Shown: positions 15,278 through 24,494 of the stretch, one piece after another | Position numbering within the stretch: position 1 is the stretch's first letter | Layout of the letters: every line of letters starts with the position of its first letter | NCBI RefSeq assembly: GCF_000422625.1 | Contig: NZ_AUGK01000010.1 | Location: 52,229-116,228, forward strand | DNA from: Adlercreutzia mucosicola DSM 19490 | Lineage (GTDB): Bacteria > Actinomycetota > Coriobacteriia > Coriobacteriales > Eggerthellaceae | Length of the DNA: 64,000 nt | Reading direction: 5' to 3' | Made by a program: the position numbers and the translations under genes | The notes under the pieces: generated by a model | The model's input: only the letters and a program-made list of their open reading frames with translations | Told to the model about the DNA's origin: nothing | Databases searched by the model: none

Positions 15278-16090
15278 CTAATGAGCCATGACGCAGCGGA
15301 CATTCTGGTCGTCTGCCACGCAAGTTTGCAGGGTGATGGACTCGCCCCGCGGCGAGAGGCGCCCCTCGTAGGCGAAGTAGTTCGACGCGTTGGGCAGCAC
15401 CAGCGTGTCGAAGACGAAATAGCTGCGGGAGGCTCCCGTGCTATCCCAGACCACGATCTCGTCGCCGACCTGCAGGTTCATAACGCCGCTGAACACGCCG
15501 GGGTTGTGCCCGATGAAGTAGGTGTTCTCGTCGTCGTCCACGTCGCCCTCGCCGATCCAGGTGCTGGCCACCCGGGCCTTGGGCGCGGTCATGTCGGCCG
15601 GGTTGCCCTGCACAAAGGGCACGTACTCGCCATGGAAGTAGAGGGTGTTCGTGAAGGTAGGCGGCGGGGTGGAGCTGGTCTCGTTGACAGGCGCGCTCTC
15701 GCGCGTGCGCGCCGCGGCCTCGGCGGCGGCTTGCTCGGCGGCCTGCTGGGCCTCGCGGGCCTGCTGGGCCGCGGCCCCGGCGGCGGCGCTGTACTCCTGC
15801 CCCTTGCTGTTGAGGGCCTGCAGGCGCAGCTCCTCGGCCACCGCGTCAGTGCGCCGCGCGTGCTCCAGGGCCTTCTCGTCCAGCACCAGCTGCCCTTCGG
15901 CATCGATGCGCAGCTGCAGAAGGTCGAGGGCGTCGCACACGCCGCGCGTGACCGCTCCGGCCGGCGCAGGTGCCTCGTCGGCCCAGGCGGCTGCGGGGGT
16001 CGGCCCCGCTGCCCCCATGCCGAGCAGCGCGCACAAAACGCCCGTCGCCAGGGCTCGTTTCGGGAATATCGTCAAGTAAGGGGCGCTCAC
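15278..16090 (-). CDS. sortase-family transpeptidase with signal peptide and coiled coil
   Basis: 270 residues from the GTG at 16090, which has AGAAAGGG upstream; an earlier ATG at 16168 would add 26 residues before the signal peptide. Residues 11-35 are a hydrophobic export signal (LATGVLCALLGMGAAGPTPAAAWA). A long Ala/Gln/Glu coiled coil follows (about 75-125). The C-terminal sortase domain has the catalytic His in YFIGHNPG (195), Cys in TLQTC (257) and Arg in NVRC (265). Sortases cleave LPXTG-like signals and attach proteins to the wall or pilus; an LPQTG protein is encoded at 33950. The coiled-coil spacer is unusual. Confidence 0.8.
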   Translation of the reverse strand: MSAPYLTIFPKRALATGVLCALLGMGAAGPTPAAAWADEAPAPAGAVTRGVCDALDLLQLRIDAEGQLVLDEKALEHARRTDAVAEELRLQALNSKGQEYSAAAGAAAQQAREAQQAAEQAAAEAAARTRESAPVNETSSTPPPTFTNTLYFHGEYVPFVQGNPADMTAPKARVASTWIGEGDVDDDENTYFIGHNPGVFSGVMNLQVGDEIVVWDSTGASRSYFVFDTLVLPNASNYFAYEGRLSPRGESITLQTCVADDQNVRCVMAH

Positions 16091-16424
16091 GGCCGCAGTG
16101 CCCTTTCTCCAACCCAATGCCCGCGCTCGTCCGAAGCTCGCTCGGTTCGCGTGGGCTTTCTCTCTCAATCTTCCCTACTGTATCGACTTCTCGTCAAAAA
16201 ATCTACCCCCGACTTCCCGAAACGACCCCCAGGAGCGACGGCGGAAGGCGATCCCCTTTGCGCGGGCGCCTACGGCGGTGACGCCTTGATCGGCGGGCGG
16301 CTCTGGTGGGGTGGCGCCATCAATCTTACATTCGTGTCGGTGGACTGATCGGCGAGGCGGTTGGGGCCGGGGCGTGGTATTATGTTTCGATGCTGACACG
16401 ACCGACCGACGGCAAGAAAGCGCT

Positions 16425-17480
16425 ATGAAGAATATCTCAGACATCCTCGCTGGCGTCGACGAGACGCCCACCACGTTCGAATCCTATCTGAAAAGCTTCG
16501 CCGATCCGGTCGGAGAGCTCATCAACAGCTACATCCCCCAGGGCAGCCATGGCGACATGGACCGCTATCTGTACGCGCCGCTGTACCAGTACAGCGAGAA
16601 CGCCGGCAAGCGCCACCGCCCGCTCATCTGCTATGCGGCCTGCCTGGCCGTCGGCGGCAACCCCGATCGCGCCACCACGTCGGCAGCGGCCATCGAGCAC
16701 TTCCATTCCGCGGCCCTCATCCACGATGACATCGCCGACGAGGCCGAGCTGCGCCGCGGCGAGCCCTGCCTGCATCTCACGGAGGGGCTCGGACTGGCCA
16801 TCAACATGGGTGACCTGGCCCTTTCCATGGTGAACGGACCGGTGGTGAACGATCCGCTGCTCGATGACGCCACGAAGGTGCGCGTGATCAGCGAGCTCAT
16901 CTCCATGACTTGCCGCACCGTGGAGGGGCAGGCCCTCGATTTGGGCTGGGCCCGCGACGGGCGCTACGACATCACGCCTGAGGACTACCTCACCATGGCC
17001 GTCCACAAGACGGCCCACTATTCCGGCGCCGTGCCGCTGGCCGTGGGGGCCATCGTGGCCGGGGCGTCCGAGGAGCAGGTGGAAGCCCTGCGCAGCTACG
17101 GCCTGGACACCGGCCTGGCCTTCCAGATCCAGGATGACCTGCTGAATCTGGTGGGCACCGATGAAGCCAAGAAGAAGGACTTCCGTAGCGACATCACCGA
17201 GGGCAAGCGCACGCTCGTGGTGGTGCATGCCCTGCAGAACGCCGGGGCCGCCGCCCGTGCGCGCCTGGTGGAGATCCTCTCTTCGAAGGAGCGCGATCCC
17301 GAGGTGCTGGCCGAGGCCGTGACCATCATGGAGGAGGCCGGTTCGGTGGATTACGCCCGTGCCTACGCCGAGAATCTCAGTCAGAACGCCAAGGCGCGCT
17401 TGGTGGAGGTCATCGAGCCCTCCCCCTATCGCGATCTGCTCGTTTCCATGGCCGACTGGTTCGTGAACAGGTTGAAGTAA
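16425..17480 (+). CDS. polyprenyl (farnesyl/geranylgeranyl-type) diphosphate synthase
   Basis: 351-residue trans-isoprenyl diphosphate synthase that builds allylic chains for menaquinone or undecaprenyl-related lipids. The first aspartate-rich motif is DDIAD (101-105), followed by ELRRGEPC; the second is QIQDDLLNLVG. GKRHRP is the family's N-terminal GKRxRP motif. The chain length of the product cannot be told from the sequence. Start ATG at 16425 follows GGCAAGAAAG. It is followed one base later by the peptidoglycan-binding gene. Confidence 0.92.
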   Translation: MKNISDILAGVDETPTTFESYLKSFADPVGELINSYIPQGSHGDMDRYLYAPLYQYSENAGKRHRPLICYAACLAVGGNPDRATTSAAAIEHFHSAALIHDDIADEAELRRGEPCLHLTEGLGLAINMGDLALSMVNGPVVNDPLLDDATKVRVISELISMTCRTVEGQALDLGWARDGRYDITPEDYLTMAVHKTAHYSGAVPLAVGAIVAGASEEQVEALRSYGLDTGLAFQIQDDLLNLVGTDEAKKKDFRSDITEGKRTLVVVHALQNAGAAARARLVEILSSKERDPEVLAEAVTIMEEAGSVDYARAYAENLSQNAKARLVEVIEPSPYRDLLVSMADWFVNRLK

Positions 17481-17481
17481 T

Positions 17482-18384
17482 ATGGAGCCGATCAAGCGCA
17501 ACGATTCCGGCGCTGCCGTCGAGGACGTGCAGCAGCGCCTCGCCCGCATCGGGCACCTGCCCGAAGAGGCCGTGTCGGGCACTTTCGACGACGCGACCGC
17601 CGCAGCCCTGGCCGCCTTCTGTGCCACAGCTTCGCTGCCGTCCGCCGACGAGGTGACCGAGAAGGTGTGGTCGGCCTTGGTGGATGCCTCGTTCAACCTG
17701 GGCGATCGCACGCTGTATCTGCGCATGCCCTACTTCCACGGCCACGATGTGTACGAGTTGCAGCATGCTTTAGGCGCGCTCGGGTTCTTCTACGGGGACG
17801 ACGACGCCATCTTCGGCGCTCACACCGAAGATGCCTTGCGCCGCTTCCAGCTGAACATGGGCCTGCCCTCCGACGGCATTGCCGGCGCCTATACCTACGC
17901 CGCCCTGCGCAACCTCGCCCATTCGTGGGTGGGGAAGGAGGCTACCCACGGCCCCGTGCGCCATCTGGGCTTTGCCCGGGCGGCCGATGTGCTGGAGCGC
18001 AATGCCGTCTGCCTGTTCGGCACCGACGAGTTCTCCCGTTCGGTGGCGTCGCGCATGTCGAATGTGTCGGTGGCCACGAACCCCGCCTCGAAGATCATCA
18101 GCGCCGACAGCCTGTCGGTTCTCCCCGATGCGTCCATGATGCTGGTGCATGTGGTGCTCTCCGCCGAAGATGCGGAAGTCGGCGTGCCCCTGGTGTCCTA
18201 CGAAGACGAGGGGACCCTGGCCCTGCGCCTGACCTCGGCCGTTGATGCCGCTCGCGATGCTCGTTGGCCCCGCGTGTCGGTGCTGCTGCCCGGGAAAGTG
18301 TGGCTGGAAGCGGGCCCAGAGCGTTCCGCCCAGCACTATGCCATTACGCTGCTGGACGCCCTCTGCTCCGCGTTGCAGCGGTAA
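17482..18384 (+). CDS. peptidoglycan-binding-domain protein
   Basis: 300 residues. Two PG_binding_1 repeats are visible: MEPIKRNDSGAAVEDVQQRLARIGHL...FDDATAAALAAF (about 1-45) and HDVYELQHALGALGFFYGDDDAIFGAHTEDALRRFQLNMGLPSDGIAG (about 90-140). The C-terminal 150 residues are an alpha/beta domain possibly related to the amidase fold, but the zinc ligands of N-acetylmuramoyl-L-alanine amidases are not clear. There is no obvious signal peptide. It starts one base after the synthase stop, so it is co-transcribed. It may have a cell-wall role; a similar protein occurs near chromosome-partition genes in some actinobacteria. Confidence 0.75.
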   Translation: MEPIKRNDSGAAVEDVQQRLARIGHLPEEAVSGTFDDATAAALAAFCATASLPSADEVTEKVWSALVDASFNLGDRTLYLRMPYFHGHDVYELQHALGALGFFYGDDDAIFGAHTEDALRRFQLNMGLPSDGIAGAYTYAALRNLAHSWVGKEATHGPVRHLGFARAADVLERNAVCLFGTDEFSRSVASRMSNVSVATNPASKIISADSLSVLPDASMMLVHVVLSAEDAEVGVPLVSYEDEGTLALRLTSAVDAARDARWPRVSVLLPGKVWLEAGPERSAQHYAITLLDALCSALQR

Positions 18385-18485
18385 GCGCCGGTTTTGCGGC
18401 CGCGCGGCGCTGGGCTCCGCGACGGTGGTGTCGCGACGGCGCTCGGTCGTTGATGCGATCGCTTTTGTCTTTAAGGGCGTGAAAG

Positions 18486-18507
18486 TGGCGCCAATGAACG
18501 AAAAGTA
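18486..18507 (+). repeat. degenerate copy of the 22-base palindrome arm
   Basis: TGGCGCCAATGAACGAAAAGTA matches the arm of the inverted repeat at 18581-18637 at 18 of 22 positions, in the same orientation as the left arm. It lies in the gene-free interval 18385-18841. Confidence 0.6.
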
Positions 18508-18580
18508 AACGCGCACAGTCGTCGGAGGGTCCTGCGAGCGGTGCTCGGCGGGCATTTTCCCAGGTGGGGGAATTAGACGA

Positions 18581-18637
18581 TGGCGCTGATGTGCGAAAAG
18601 TAATCACGCGCTGACTACTTTTCGCACATCAGCGCCA
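18581..18637. repeat. perfect 22-base inverted repeat in a gene-free interval
   Basis: The left arm (18581-18602, starting TGGCGCTGATGTGCG) and right arm (18616-18637, ending CGCACATCAGCGCCA) are exact reverse complements, with a 13-base spacer. No T-tract follows, so it is not an ordinary terminator. It lies between the convergent ends of the peptidoglycan-binding gene and the LuxR-type gene. The rest of 18385-18841 shows no gene. Confidence 0.85.
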
Positions 18638-18841
18638 CTTTCGCGGGGTTTTTGCGCGAGCCATTGCGGTCGACCGGTCGATAACTCTTTTGCGAGGGCG
18701 AATGCCGCGGCGCCCGGGACGGTTCCGGCTTTCCCCTCGAGCGAGCGGTGTCTGCGGGGAGGGGTGAGCGGGGCCCGTAAAGCGCGGCGGGGCGGTCGCC
18801 ACCGGGCCGCGAGCCGTCGTCCCATCCCTTTTCCTGCGTGT

Positions 18842-20401
18842 CTATTCGAACAGGTCGAGCAGCTCTTGGCGGGAATGCACGTCCAGCTTCTGGTAGATAT
18901 GCTTCACATGGGTGGCCACGGCGTTCTTAGAGAGCACCAGCTCCTCGCGAATGTAGGGTTGGCTGCGGCCGCGGGCCAGATAGCCGAGAATCTCCCGTTC
19001 GCGTCCTGATAGGCCGTGGGACTCGGCCAGGGCATTGCAGGCGGTCTCCAGCGTGCTTTCCCGGCTGCCCTCGGCGATCGCTTCGGCGGTGGAGCCGATG
19101 GGGAGCTCGGAGATCGGGCCAACCGGCTTGGGCGCCGCGGTTCCGCGACGAGCGCCCCCTTCGTGCCGGTCACGTTCGGCGGGGTACAAAAGCCACGCCA
19201 GGGCGAAGAACGCCGTCAGGCCGAGAGCGACGGAGAAAAGCCCCGTGGGTGATGCTGCGGCCAGCGGGCTGGCGGCGCTCCCCGTTATATTTCCGAGAAG
19301 TACGCCCAGTTGCAGAGAGCCCTGGGTAATGCCAACGCCTGCGGCTGCGTTCACCAGCCCGCGTCGGGCGGCGTCGGTTACGAATAGCACCGTGGCGATG
19401 GTCAGCATGATGTCGGCCAGGCTCACGAGAGTTGCCGAGAGAAAGACCGCCCACAGGTCGGCCCAGGGCAAGAGGGCTGCCGAGCCGACGACGAGTGGGG
19501 CAATCAGGCGGAAGAGGGAGTCGAATCGGGGGCGCGCCGCAAAGAGCACGAAGCAGGCCATGAGGACGATGCCGCCGAGAGAGCCGATGAGCGTGGGCAG
19601 GTCGAGTCCGAGCACGGTGAAGGGGTCGTCCGCGCCCTGTTGCAGGGCTCCGCAGCATCCCACGGTGAAGTAGGAGAGGAAGGCGAGGGCCGAGATGCGA
19701 ACAATAGGGGCGGGCAGCAGTGCGCTGACGACTTCGCTGCGGTCATCCCACGTGCTTTCGCCCGAAACGCGGCGCGCATCGCTGCGGTCCCTCGGGTCGA
19801 TCTCCTCCCATATCACGGCGGGATCCCGGTACGTAAGCCACAGCAGCAGTCCCGACAGGAGCGGAAGCGTGGCGGTGGCGGTCACGCCGGCAAGTCCGGG
19901 CAGGTAGGGGAGCACAAGGGCCCCTGCGAATGTGACGAGGGACGCCGACGGTATGGCCACCTCTGCGCTCTCGGCGTCGAGGCGGGCGAGCGCCTGGCCC
20001 CAGAGCACGTAGAGCGCGCCAGTGCCAAAGCCGGTCAATAGGCCGCTTGCGAAAAGCACGGGAACGTAGTAGCTGCCTAAGGCGGGTAAGGCCGACAGCA
20101 CCGTGCCTGCGGCAGCGGCAATGGAGGAGGCCAGGACAAGCTGTCGATGGGGTGCGGCCGGACGCCTTCCCAGCAGCAGTCCCGTGGCAAACATGGTAAC
20201 GACCACGGCGGTGGCCGAGATAATCCACGAGTCGTCGGCATTGATGCCGACACCTGTGCGCTCGGGGTATACGGCGAAGGTTTCGTAAGATCCGTAGATC
20301 CACGCCCAGATGAAGCCGATGCCTAGATAGCGCAGCTTCAGGGCGCCCTCCAAGCGCGAGAGCGCGCCCGGGGCTGCGCCTGGCGCCGATGAGTGTGCCA
20401 A
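18842..20401 (-). CDS. LuxR-family regulator with multi-pass membrane domain
   Basis: 519 residues from the TTG at 20401 (GAGGGAGGG upstream). GTG at 20464 is in frame but lies inside a palindrome that is probably an operator. Residues about 20-400 hold some 11-12 hydrophobic helices with an MFS-like feel. The C-terminal 65 residues are a LuxR/GerE HTH: HGLSGREREILGYLARGRSQPYIREELVLSKNAVATHVKHIYQKLDVHSRQELLDLFE. Proteins of this design are abundant in Eggerthellaceae and usually neighbour a flavin reductase. Here the reductase at 20689 is divergent. The membrane domain may sense the reductase substrate; this is inferred. Confidence 0.85.
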   Translation of the reverse strand: MAHSSAPGAAPGALSRLEGALKLRYLGIGFIWAWIYGSYETFAVYPERTGVGINADDSWIISATAVVVTMFATGLLLGRRPAAPHRQLVLASSIAAAAGTVLSALPALGSYYVPVLFASGLLTGFGTGALYVLWGQALARLDAESAEVAIPSASLVTFAGALVLPYLPGLAGVTATATLPLLSGLLLWLTYRDPAVIWEEIDPRDRSDARRVSGESTWDDRSEVVSALLPAPIVRISALAFLSYFTVGCCGALQQGADDPFTVLGLDLPTLIGSLGGIVLMACFVLFAARPRFDSLFRLIAPLVVGSAALLPWADLWAVFLSATLVSLADIMLTIATVLFVTDAARRGLVNAAAGVGITQGSLQLGVLLGNITGSAASPLAAASPTGLFSVALGLTAFFALAWLLYPAERDRHEGGARRGTAAPKPVGPISELPIGSTAEAIAEGSRESTLETACNALAESHGLSGREREILGYLARGRSQPYIREELVLSKNAVATHVKHIYQKLDVHSRQELLDLFE

Positions 20402-20460
20402 TATCCCTCCCTCATGTGATTCTCTCGCTCCATGATAGGGCTGTCCCGTGCGTTTCACCC

Positions 20461-20477
20461 TCACCTATTGTAGGTGA
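20461..20477. promoter_or_regulatory. palindromic operator candidate between divergent LuxR and reductase genes
   Basis: TCACCTA-TTG-TAGGTGA is a perfect 7-3-7 inverted repeat in the 287-base gap between the two divergent genes. LuxR/GerE proteins bind such dyads, so it is a good candidate for autoregulation and for control of the flavin reductase. Confidence 0.5.
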
Positions 20478-20688
20478 AAACGGCGAAAACCCAGCTTTCA
20501 GGCGATGTTTGCCGCGGCGTTCGCTGCCATGATGGGGGGCGCCTTGAAATCTCAAGGGAGGGTTCCCGTTCCGGTTGCGGAGCCTGCGCCGGTTCCGGTT
20601 GGGGCTGCGGATCGCGGCTCTGGGTGCGCCGCGGATCGCGGTTGCGGCGCGGCGGCAGCTGGGGCGGGAAGTAAGAAGGAGGAACACT

Positions 20689-22425
20689 ATGACCGAAACT
20701 TCGTTCTCTCGTCGCTCGTTTCTGACTGGCGCAGCCGCCCTGGGCTCGCTGGCCGCCGTGGGCGCGATGGCCGGCTGCTCGCCGAAGGCCCCCGCCGACA
20801 GCGCTGGTACAGCCGATGACGCCCTCGCGTCCACCTCGGGCAAGCCCGCATGGCTCGTCGACGCCCCAGCGGTGTCGGATGCCGACTGCGTGGAAACCAT
20901 CGACGCCGACGTGCTCGTGATCGGCGCGGGCACCGCCGGCTACTTCGCCGCGTGCGCTGCCGCCGAGAACGGCGCCAAGACGCTGCTCATCGAGAAGTCC
21001 GGCAACGGCAACTCCGTGCGCTCCTCGGCGCTCGGCGCGGTGAACAGCCGCCTGCAGCAGGCCGAGGGCGAGAAGGCCGCCATTGACCCCATGGAGATCG
21101 TCAACGACATGGACCGCTACGCCAACGGCCAGGTATCGGTGGGCCTTCTGAAGAAGTGGGCCTTCAATTCCGGCGAGGCCATCGACTGGTACACCGACCT
21201 GCTCGCCAAGAACGGCATGGAGGTGCAGCTGGAGTGGAATATGCCCGAGGGCACCTTCTACAAGGACTTCCCCACGGGTCACGGCACCAACGGCGAGTAT
21301 CCCTCCCGCGAGGGCGATGTGGCGGCGATCATGGATGCCTACATCGCGTCGTTTGACGGCTGCGAGGTGCGCTTCAACACCCCCATGGTGGACCTCATCG
21401 CCGAGGACGGCCGCGTGACGGGCGCCTATGCCGAGGGCCCGGACGGCATGATCCGCGTGAATGCCGCCAAGGGCGTGGTAGTGGCCACGGGCGGCTACGC
21501 CTTCAACCAGGAGATGTTCGCCGACCGCCATGCCACCCGCTACGCCTGCAACGGCACTATGGACGCCTTCCCCAGCTGCACCGGCGACGGCATTTTGGCC
21601 CTGCTGCGCCAGGGCGCCTATATGGACGAGAACCCCTCCTCGGTGTCGTTCAACCGCTGCCTGCTGACGGCCGACCAGGAGGTGGGCACCCCCTACGAGA
21701 TCGGCGGCGAGGAGTACGGCTACCACTTCTACGCCTCCCAGCCCTTCCTGCGCGTGGACGCCCACGGTCGCCGCTTCCACAACGAGAGCGCGCCCTACGA
21801 CTTCGTGCAGAGCGCCATCTCCCGCAAGCCGGCCGGCGAGCGTTTCTGGCACCAGGTGTGGGACGGCAACTGGAAGAACGACGTGCCGCGCTTCCACACC
21901 GTGGGCTGCTCCACCATCTACATGCAGCCCGAGGGCGGTTCCGATCACGACGCCTTCCCCGGCCAGCTGGACGAGTGGATCGAGCCGGAGATGGAGCAGT
22001 TCGTGGCCGACGGCCGCATCGTGAAGGCCGACACCCTGGACGCGCTCGCCGACGCGCTCGGCTTCACGGGCGACGACAAGGCGACGTTTTTGGAGACCTG
22101 CGAGCGCCAGAACGAGAACTTCGACAACCAGATCGACCCCGATTTCGGCAAGGAGCCCTTCCGCCTATCCGAGCTGCGCACGCCCCCGTTCTACGCCTCG
22201 GTGAAGTCCTGCGGCTTTACCCTGTGCACGACCGACGGCGTGGTGGTAACCGACGACTTGCAGCCCCTGCGCGAGGACGGCACGGTGATCGAGGGCGTCT
22301 ACGCCGTGGGCAACGACGGCGGGTGCTTCTACAACGGCACCTACCCGAACCTGGCCGCGGGCCTGAACGCCGGCAAGTGCGTCACCTTCGGCCGCATGGT
22401 CGGCAAGATGCTCGCTGAGAAGTAA
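20689..22425 (+). CDS. Tat-exported FAD-dependent fumarate-reductase-type lipoprotein
   Basis: 578 residues. The N-terminus has the twin-arginine signal SRRSFLTGA (residues 7-15) and a lipobox ending AMAGC with Cys30. The FAD domain begins VLVIGAGTAGYFAACAAAENG (GAGTAG at 79-84), and the C-terminal FAD contact is VYAVGNDGGCFYNGTYPNLAAGLNAGKC. The middle domain (HGRRFHNESAPYDFVQSA) is of the fumarate/urocanate reductase type. It is probably an extracytoplasmic respiratory reductase for an organic acceptor; the substrate cannot be predicted. AGAAGGAGG precedes the ATG. The LuxR membrane regulator is divergent. Confidence 0.9.
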   Translation: MTETSFSRRSFLTGAAALGSLAAVGAMAGCSPKAPADSAGTADDALASTSGKPAWLVDAPAVSDADCVETIDADVLVIGAGTAGYFAACAAAENGAKTLLIEKSGNGNSVRSSALGAVNSRLQQAEGEKAAIDPMEIVNDMDRYANGQVSVGLLKKWAFNSGEAIDWYTDLLAKNGMEVQLEWNMPEGTFYKDFPTGHGTNGEYPSREGDVAAIMDAYIASFDGCEVRFNTPMVDLIAEDGRVTGAYAEGPDGMIRVNAAKGVVVATGGYAFNQEMFADRHATRYACNGTMDAFPSCTGDGILALLRQGAYMDENPSSVSFNRCLLTADQEVGTPYEIGGEEYGYHFYASQPFLRVDAHGRRFHNESAPYDFVQSAISRKPAGERFWHQVWDGNWKNDVPRFHTVGCSTIYMQPEGGSDHDAFPGQLDEWIEPEMEQFVADGRIVKADTLDALADALGFTGDDKATFLETCERQNENFDNQIDPDFGKEPFRLSELRTPPFYASVKSCGFTLCTTDGVVVTDDLQPLREDGTVIEGVYAVGNDGGCFYNGTYPNLAAGLNAGKCVTFGRMVGKMLAEK

Positions 22426-22452
22426 GCCAGACAACTCTCATTTTTTGCGAAA

Positions 22453-22488
22453 TCGCCGGCGCCCGTTCCTCCCTGCGGGCGCCGGCGA
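22453..22488 (+). terminator. strong hairpin after the flavin reductase gene
   Basis: TCGCCGGCGCCCG (22453-22465) pairs perfectly with CGGGCGCCGGCGA (22476-22488), with a 10-base loop. The T-tract after it is weak (CTCCTTTA), but the stem is very stable and lies 28 bases beyond the stop codon. Confidence 0.7.
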
Positions 22489-22601
22489 CTCCTTTACGTG
22501 GAAATTCTCGCAGATGGCCGCAGGGAAACCGATTGGAAATTGACGCGGTGCTACAATTATGCGGTTTTCAGTAAGGTTTGCGTTGCGTAAAGGAGCTTCC
22601 C

Positions 22602-23888
22602 TTGACTCGTCCCATGACCATGGCGGAGAAGATTCTCGCCGCCCATGCGGGGCTCGACGAGGTGGTGCCCGGCCAGTTGATCGAATGCGATCTCGACCTG
22701 GTGCTCGCCAACGACGTCACGGCCCCCATCGCCATCAAGACCGTGCGCGAGATTACCGACCGCGTCTTCGACGCCGATCGCGTGATCCTCGTGCCCGACC
22801 ACTACGTGCCCAATAAGGACATCAAGAGCGCCGAGCAGGCCAAGATCGTGCGCGACTTCGTGCGCGAGCAGGGCATCTCCCACTACTACGAGGTGGGCTG
22901 TATGGGCGTGGAGCACGCGCTTCTGCCCGAGCAGGGCGTCGTGGGCGCGGGCGACCTCATCATCGGCGCCGACAGCCACACCTGCACCTACGGTGCCTTG
23001 GGCGCCTTCTCCACGGGCGTGGGCTCTACCGATGCCGGCGTGGGCATGGCCTGCGGCAAGGCCTGGTTCAAGGTGCCCGAGACCATTAAGTTCGTCATTA
23101 ACGGCGAGCTGGCGGCGGGGGTTACCGGCAAGGACGTCATCCTGCACATCATCGGCATGATCGGCGTGGACGGCGCCCTGTACAAGGCCATGGAGTTCAC
23201 CGGCAGCGCCATTGCGACCATGCCCATGGACGAGCGCCTCTCCATTTCGAACATGGCCATTGAGGCCGGCGGCAAGGCGGGCCTCATCCCCGTGGACGAC
23301 GTGACCCGCGCCTACATGGACGGTCGCGTCGAGCGCCCCTACACCGCCTACTACTCCGACGAGGACGCCGAGTTCGCCCAGGTCATCGAGATTGACGCCG
23401 CCGACATCGTGCCGACGGTGGCCTTCCCGCACCTGCCAAGCAACACGCGCCCGGTGGCCGAGGCCCGCGACGTGAAGATCGACCAGGCGGTCATCGGCAG
23501 TTGCACCAACGGCCGTCTGGACGACATGCGCCAGGCCGCCGCGGTGCTTGCCGGTCGCACGGTGCACCCGGACGTGCGCTGCATCGTCATTCCGGCTACC
23601 CAGCAGGTGTACCAGCAGTGCATCGCCGAGGGGCTCATGGACATCTTCATCAACGCCCACTGCGCGGTGTCCACCCCCACCTGCGGGCCGTGCCTGGGCG
23701 GCTACATGGGCATTCTGGCCGCCGGCGAGCGCGCCATCGCCACCACCAACCGCAACTTCGTCGGCCGCATGGGCGACCCCACGAGCGAGGTGTACCTCTC
23801 CTCGCCGGCCGTGGCCGCCGCCAGCGCCGTGCTCGGCCACATCGGCCTTCCGGAAGACTTGGAGCCGGTCGCCTGCGCGGCCGAATAG
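22602..23888 (+). CDS. leuC: 3-isopropylmalate dehydratase large subunit
   Basis: 428-residue aconitase-family [4Fe-4S] enzyme of leucine biosynthesis, isomerising 2- to 3-isopropylmalate. Cluster cysteines are in GSCTNGR and in [10 protein letters not shown]. Other motifs are [23 protein letters not shown] and a C-terminal [27 protein letters not shown]. The TTG at 22602, with AGGAG six bases before it, is preferred; ATG at 22614 is an alternative. leuD follows after 14 bases. Confidence 0.96.
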   Translation: MTRPMTMAEKILAAHAGLDEVVPGQLIECDLDLVLANDVTAPIAIKTVREITDRVFDADRVILVPDHYVPNKDIKSAEQAKIVRDFVREQGISHYYEVGCMGVEHALLPEQGVVGAGDLIIGADSHTCTYGALGAFSTGVGSTDAGVGMACGKAWFKVPETIKFVINGELAAGVTGKDVILHIIGMIGVDGALYKAMEFTGSAIATMPMDERLSISNMAIEAGGKAGLIPVDDVTRAYMDGRVERPYTAYYSDEDAEFAQVIEIDAADIVPTVAFPHLPSNTRPVAEARDVKIDQAVIGSCTNGRLDDMRQAAAVLAGRTVHPDVRCIVIPATQQVYQQCIAEGLMDIFINAHCAVSTPTCGPCLGGYMGILAAGERAIATTNRNFVGRMGDPTSEVYLSSPAVAAASAVLGHIGLPEDLEPVACAAE

Positions 23889-23902
23889 GGAAGGGAAGCC
23901 TC

Positions 23903-24397
23903 ATGCAATTCAAGGGAACCGTGCACCGCTACGGCCGCGACATCGACACCGATGTCATCATCCCGGCCCGCTACCTGAACACCTCCGACCCGGCGGAGCT
24001 GGCCAAGCACTGCCTGGAGGATCTGGACACGGAATTCGTGAACAACGTGCAGCCGGGCGACATCATCGTGGCCGACGAGAACTTCGGCTGCGGAAGCTCG
24101 CGGGAGCACGCGCCTATCGCCATCAAGGCGGCCGGGGTGGACGTGGTCATCGCCAAGAGCTTCGCCCGCATCTTCTACCGCAACGCCATCAACACGGGGC
24201 TGGCCATCATGGAATGCCCCGAGGCGGTGGACGCCATCCGCAACGGCGACGTGGTGAGCGTGGATGCCGACAGCGGCGTCATCGTCGACGAAACTACGGG
24301 CGCGACCTTCACGGCCCAGCCCTTCCCGCCGTTCCTCATGGAGATCATCAACGCCGGCGGTCTGGTGCCGCGCTGGCAGAAGAAGCTCGGGAAATAG
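23903..24397 (+). CDS. leuD: 3-isopropylmalate dehydratase small subunit
   Basis: 164 residues, the swivel domain partner of LeuC. The motifs YGRDIDTDVIIPARYL and ADENFGCGSSREHAP are characteristic, as is FARIFYRNAINTGL. The length is that of the short archaeal/clostridial-type LeuD. GGGAAGGGAAG precedes the ATG. It is co-transcribed with leuC. Confidence 0.96.
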   Translation: MQFKGTVHRYGRDIDTDVIIPARYLNTSDPAELAKHCLEDLDTEFVNNVQPGDIIVADENFGCGSSREHAPIAIKAAGVDVVIAKSFARIFYRNAINTGLAIMECPEAVDAIRNGDVVSVDADSGVIVDETTGATFTAQPFPPFLMEIINAGGLVPRWQKKLGK

Positions 24398-24433
24398 GAA
24401 CATTTATTCGTATTATTGGCCTATGAGAGCTGG

Positions 24434-24439
24434 TATACT
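24434..24439 (+). promoter_or_regulatory. extended -10 element after leuD
   Basis: TGGTATACT (TATACT at 24434-24439) resembles an extended -10 promoter. Only a poor -35 (TATTAT, 24411-24416) lies 17 bases upstream. It would drive the short transcript carrying the small ORF at 24495-24636. Confidence 0.4.
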
Positions 24440-24494
24440 AAGGAGGCCGGCAAAGTCCGCTTGCGGGTGGCGCTTCTGAGAGGAGGCGCTTCCT

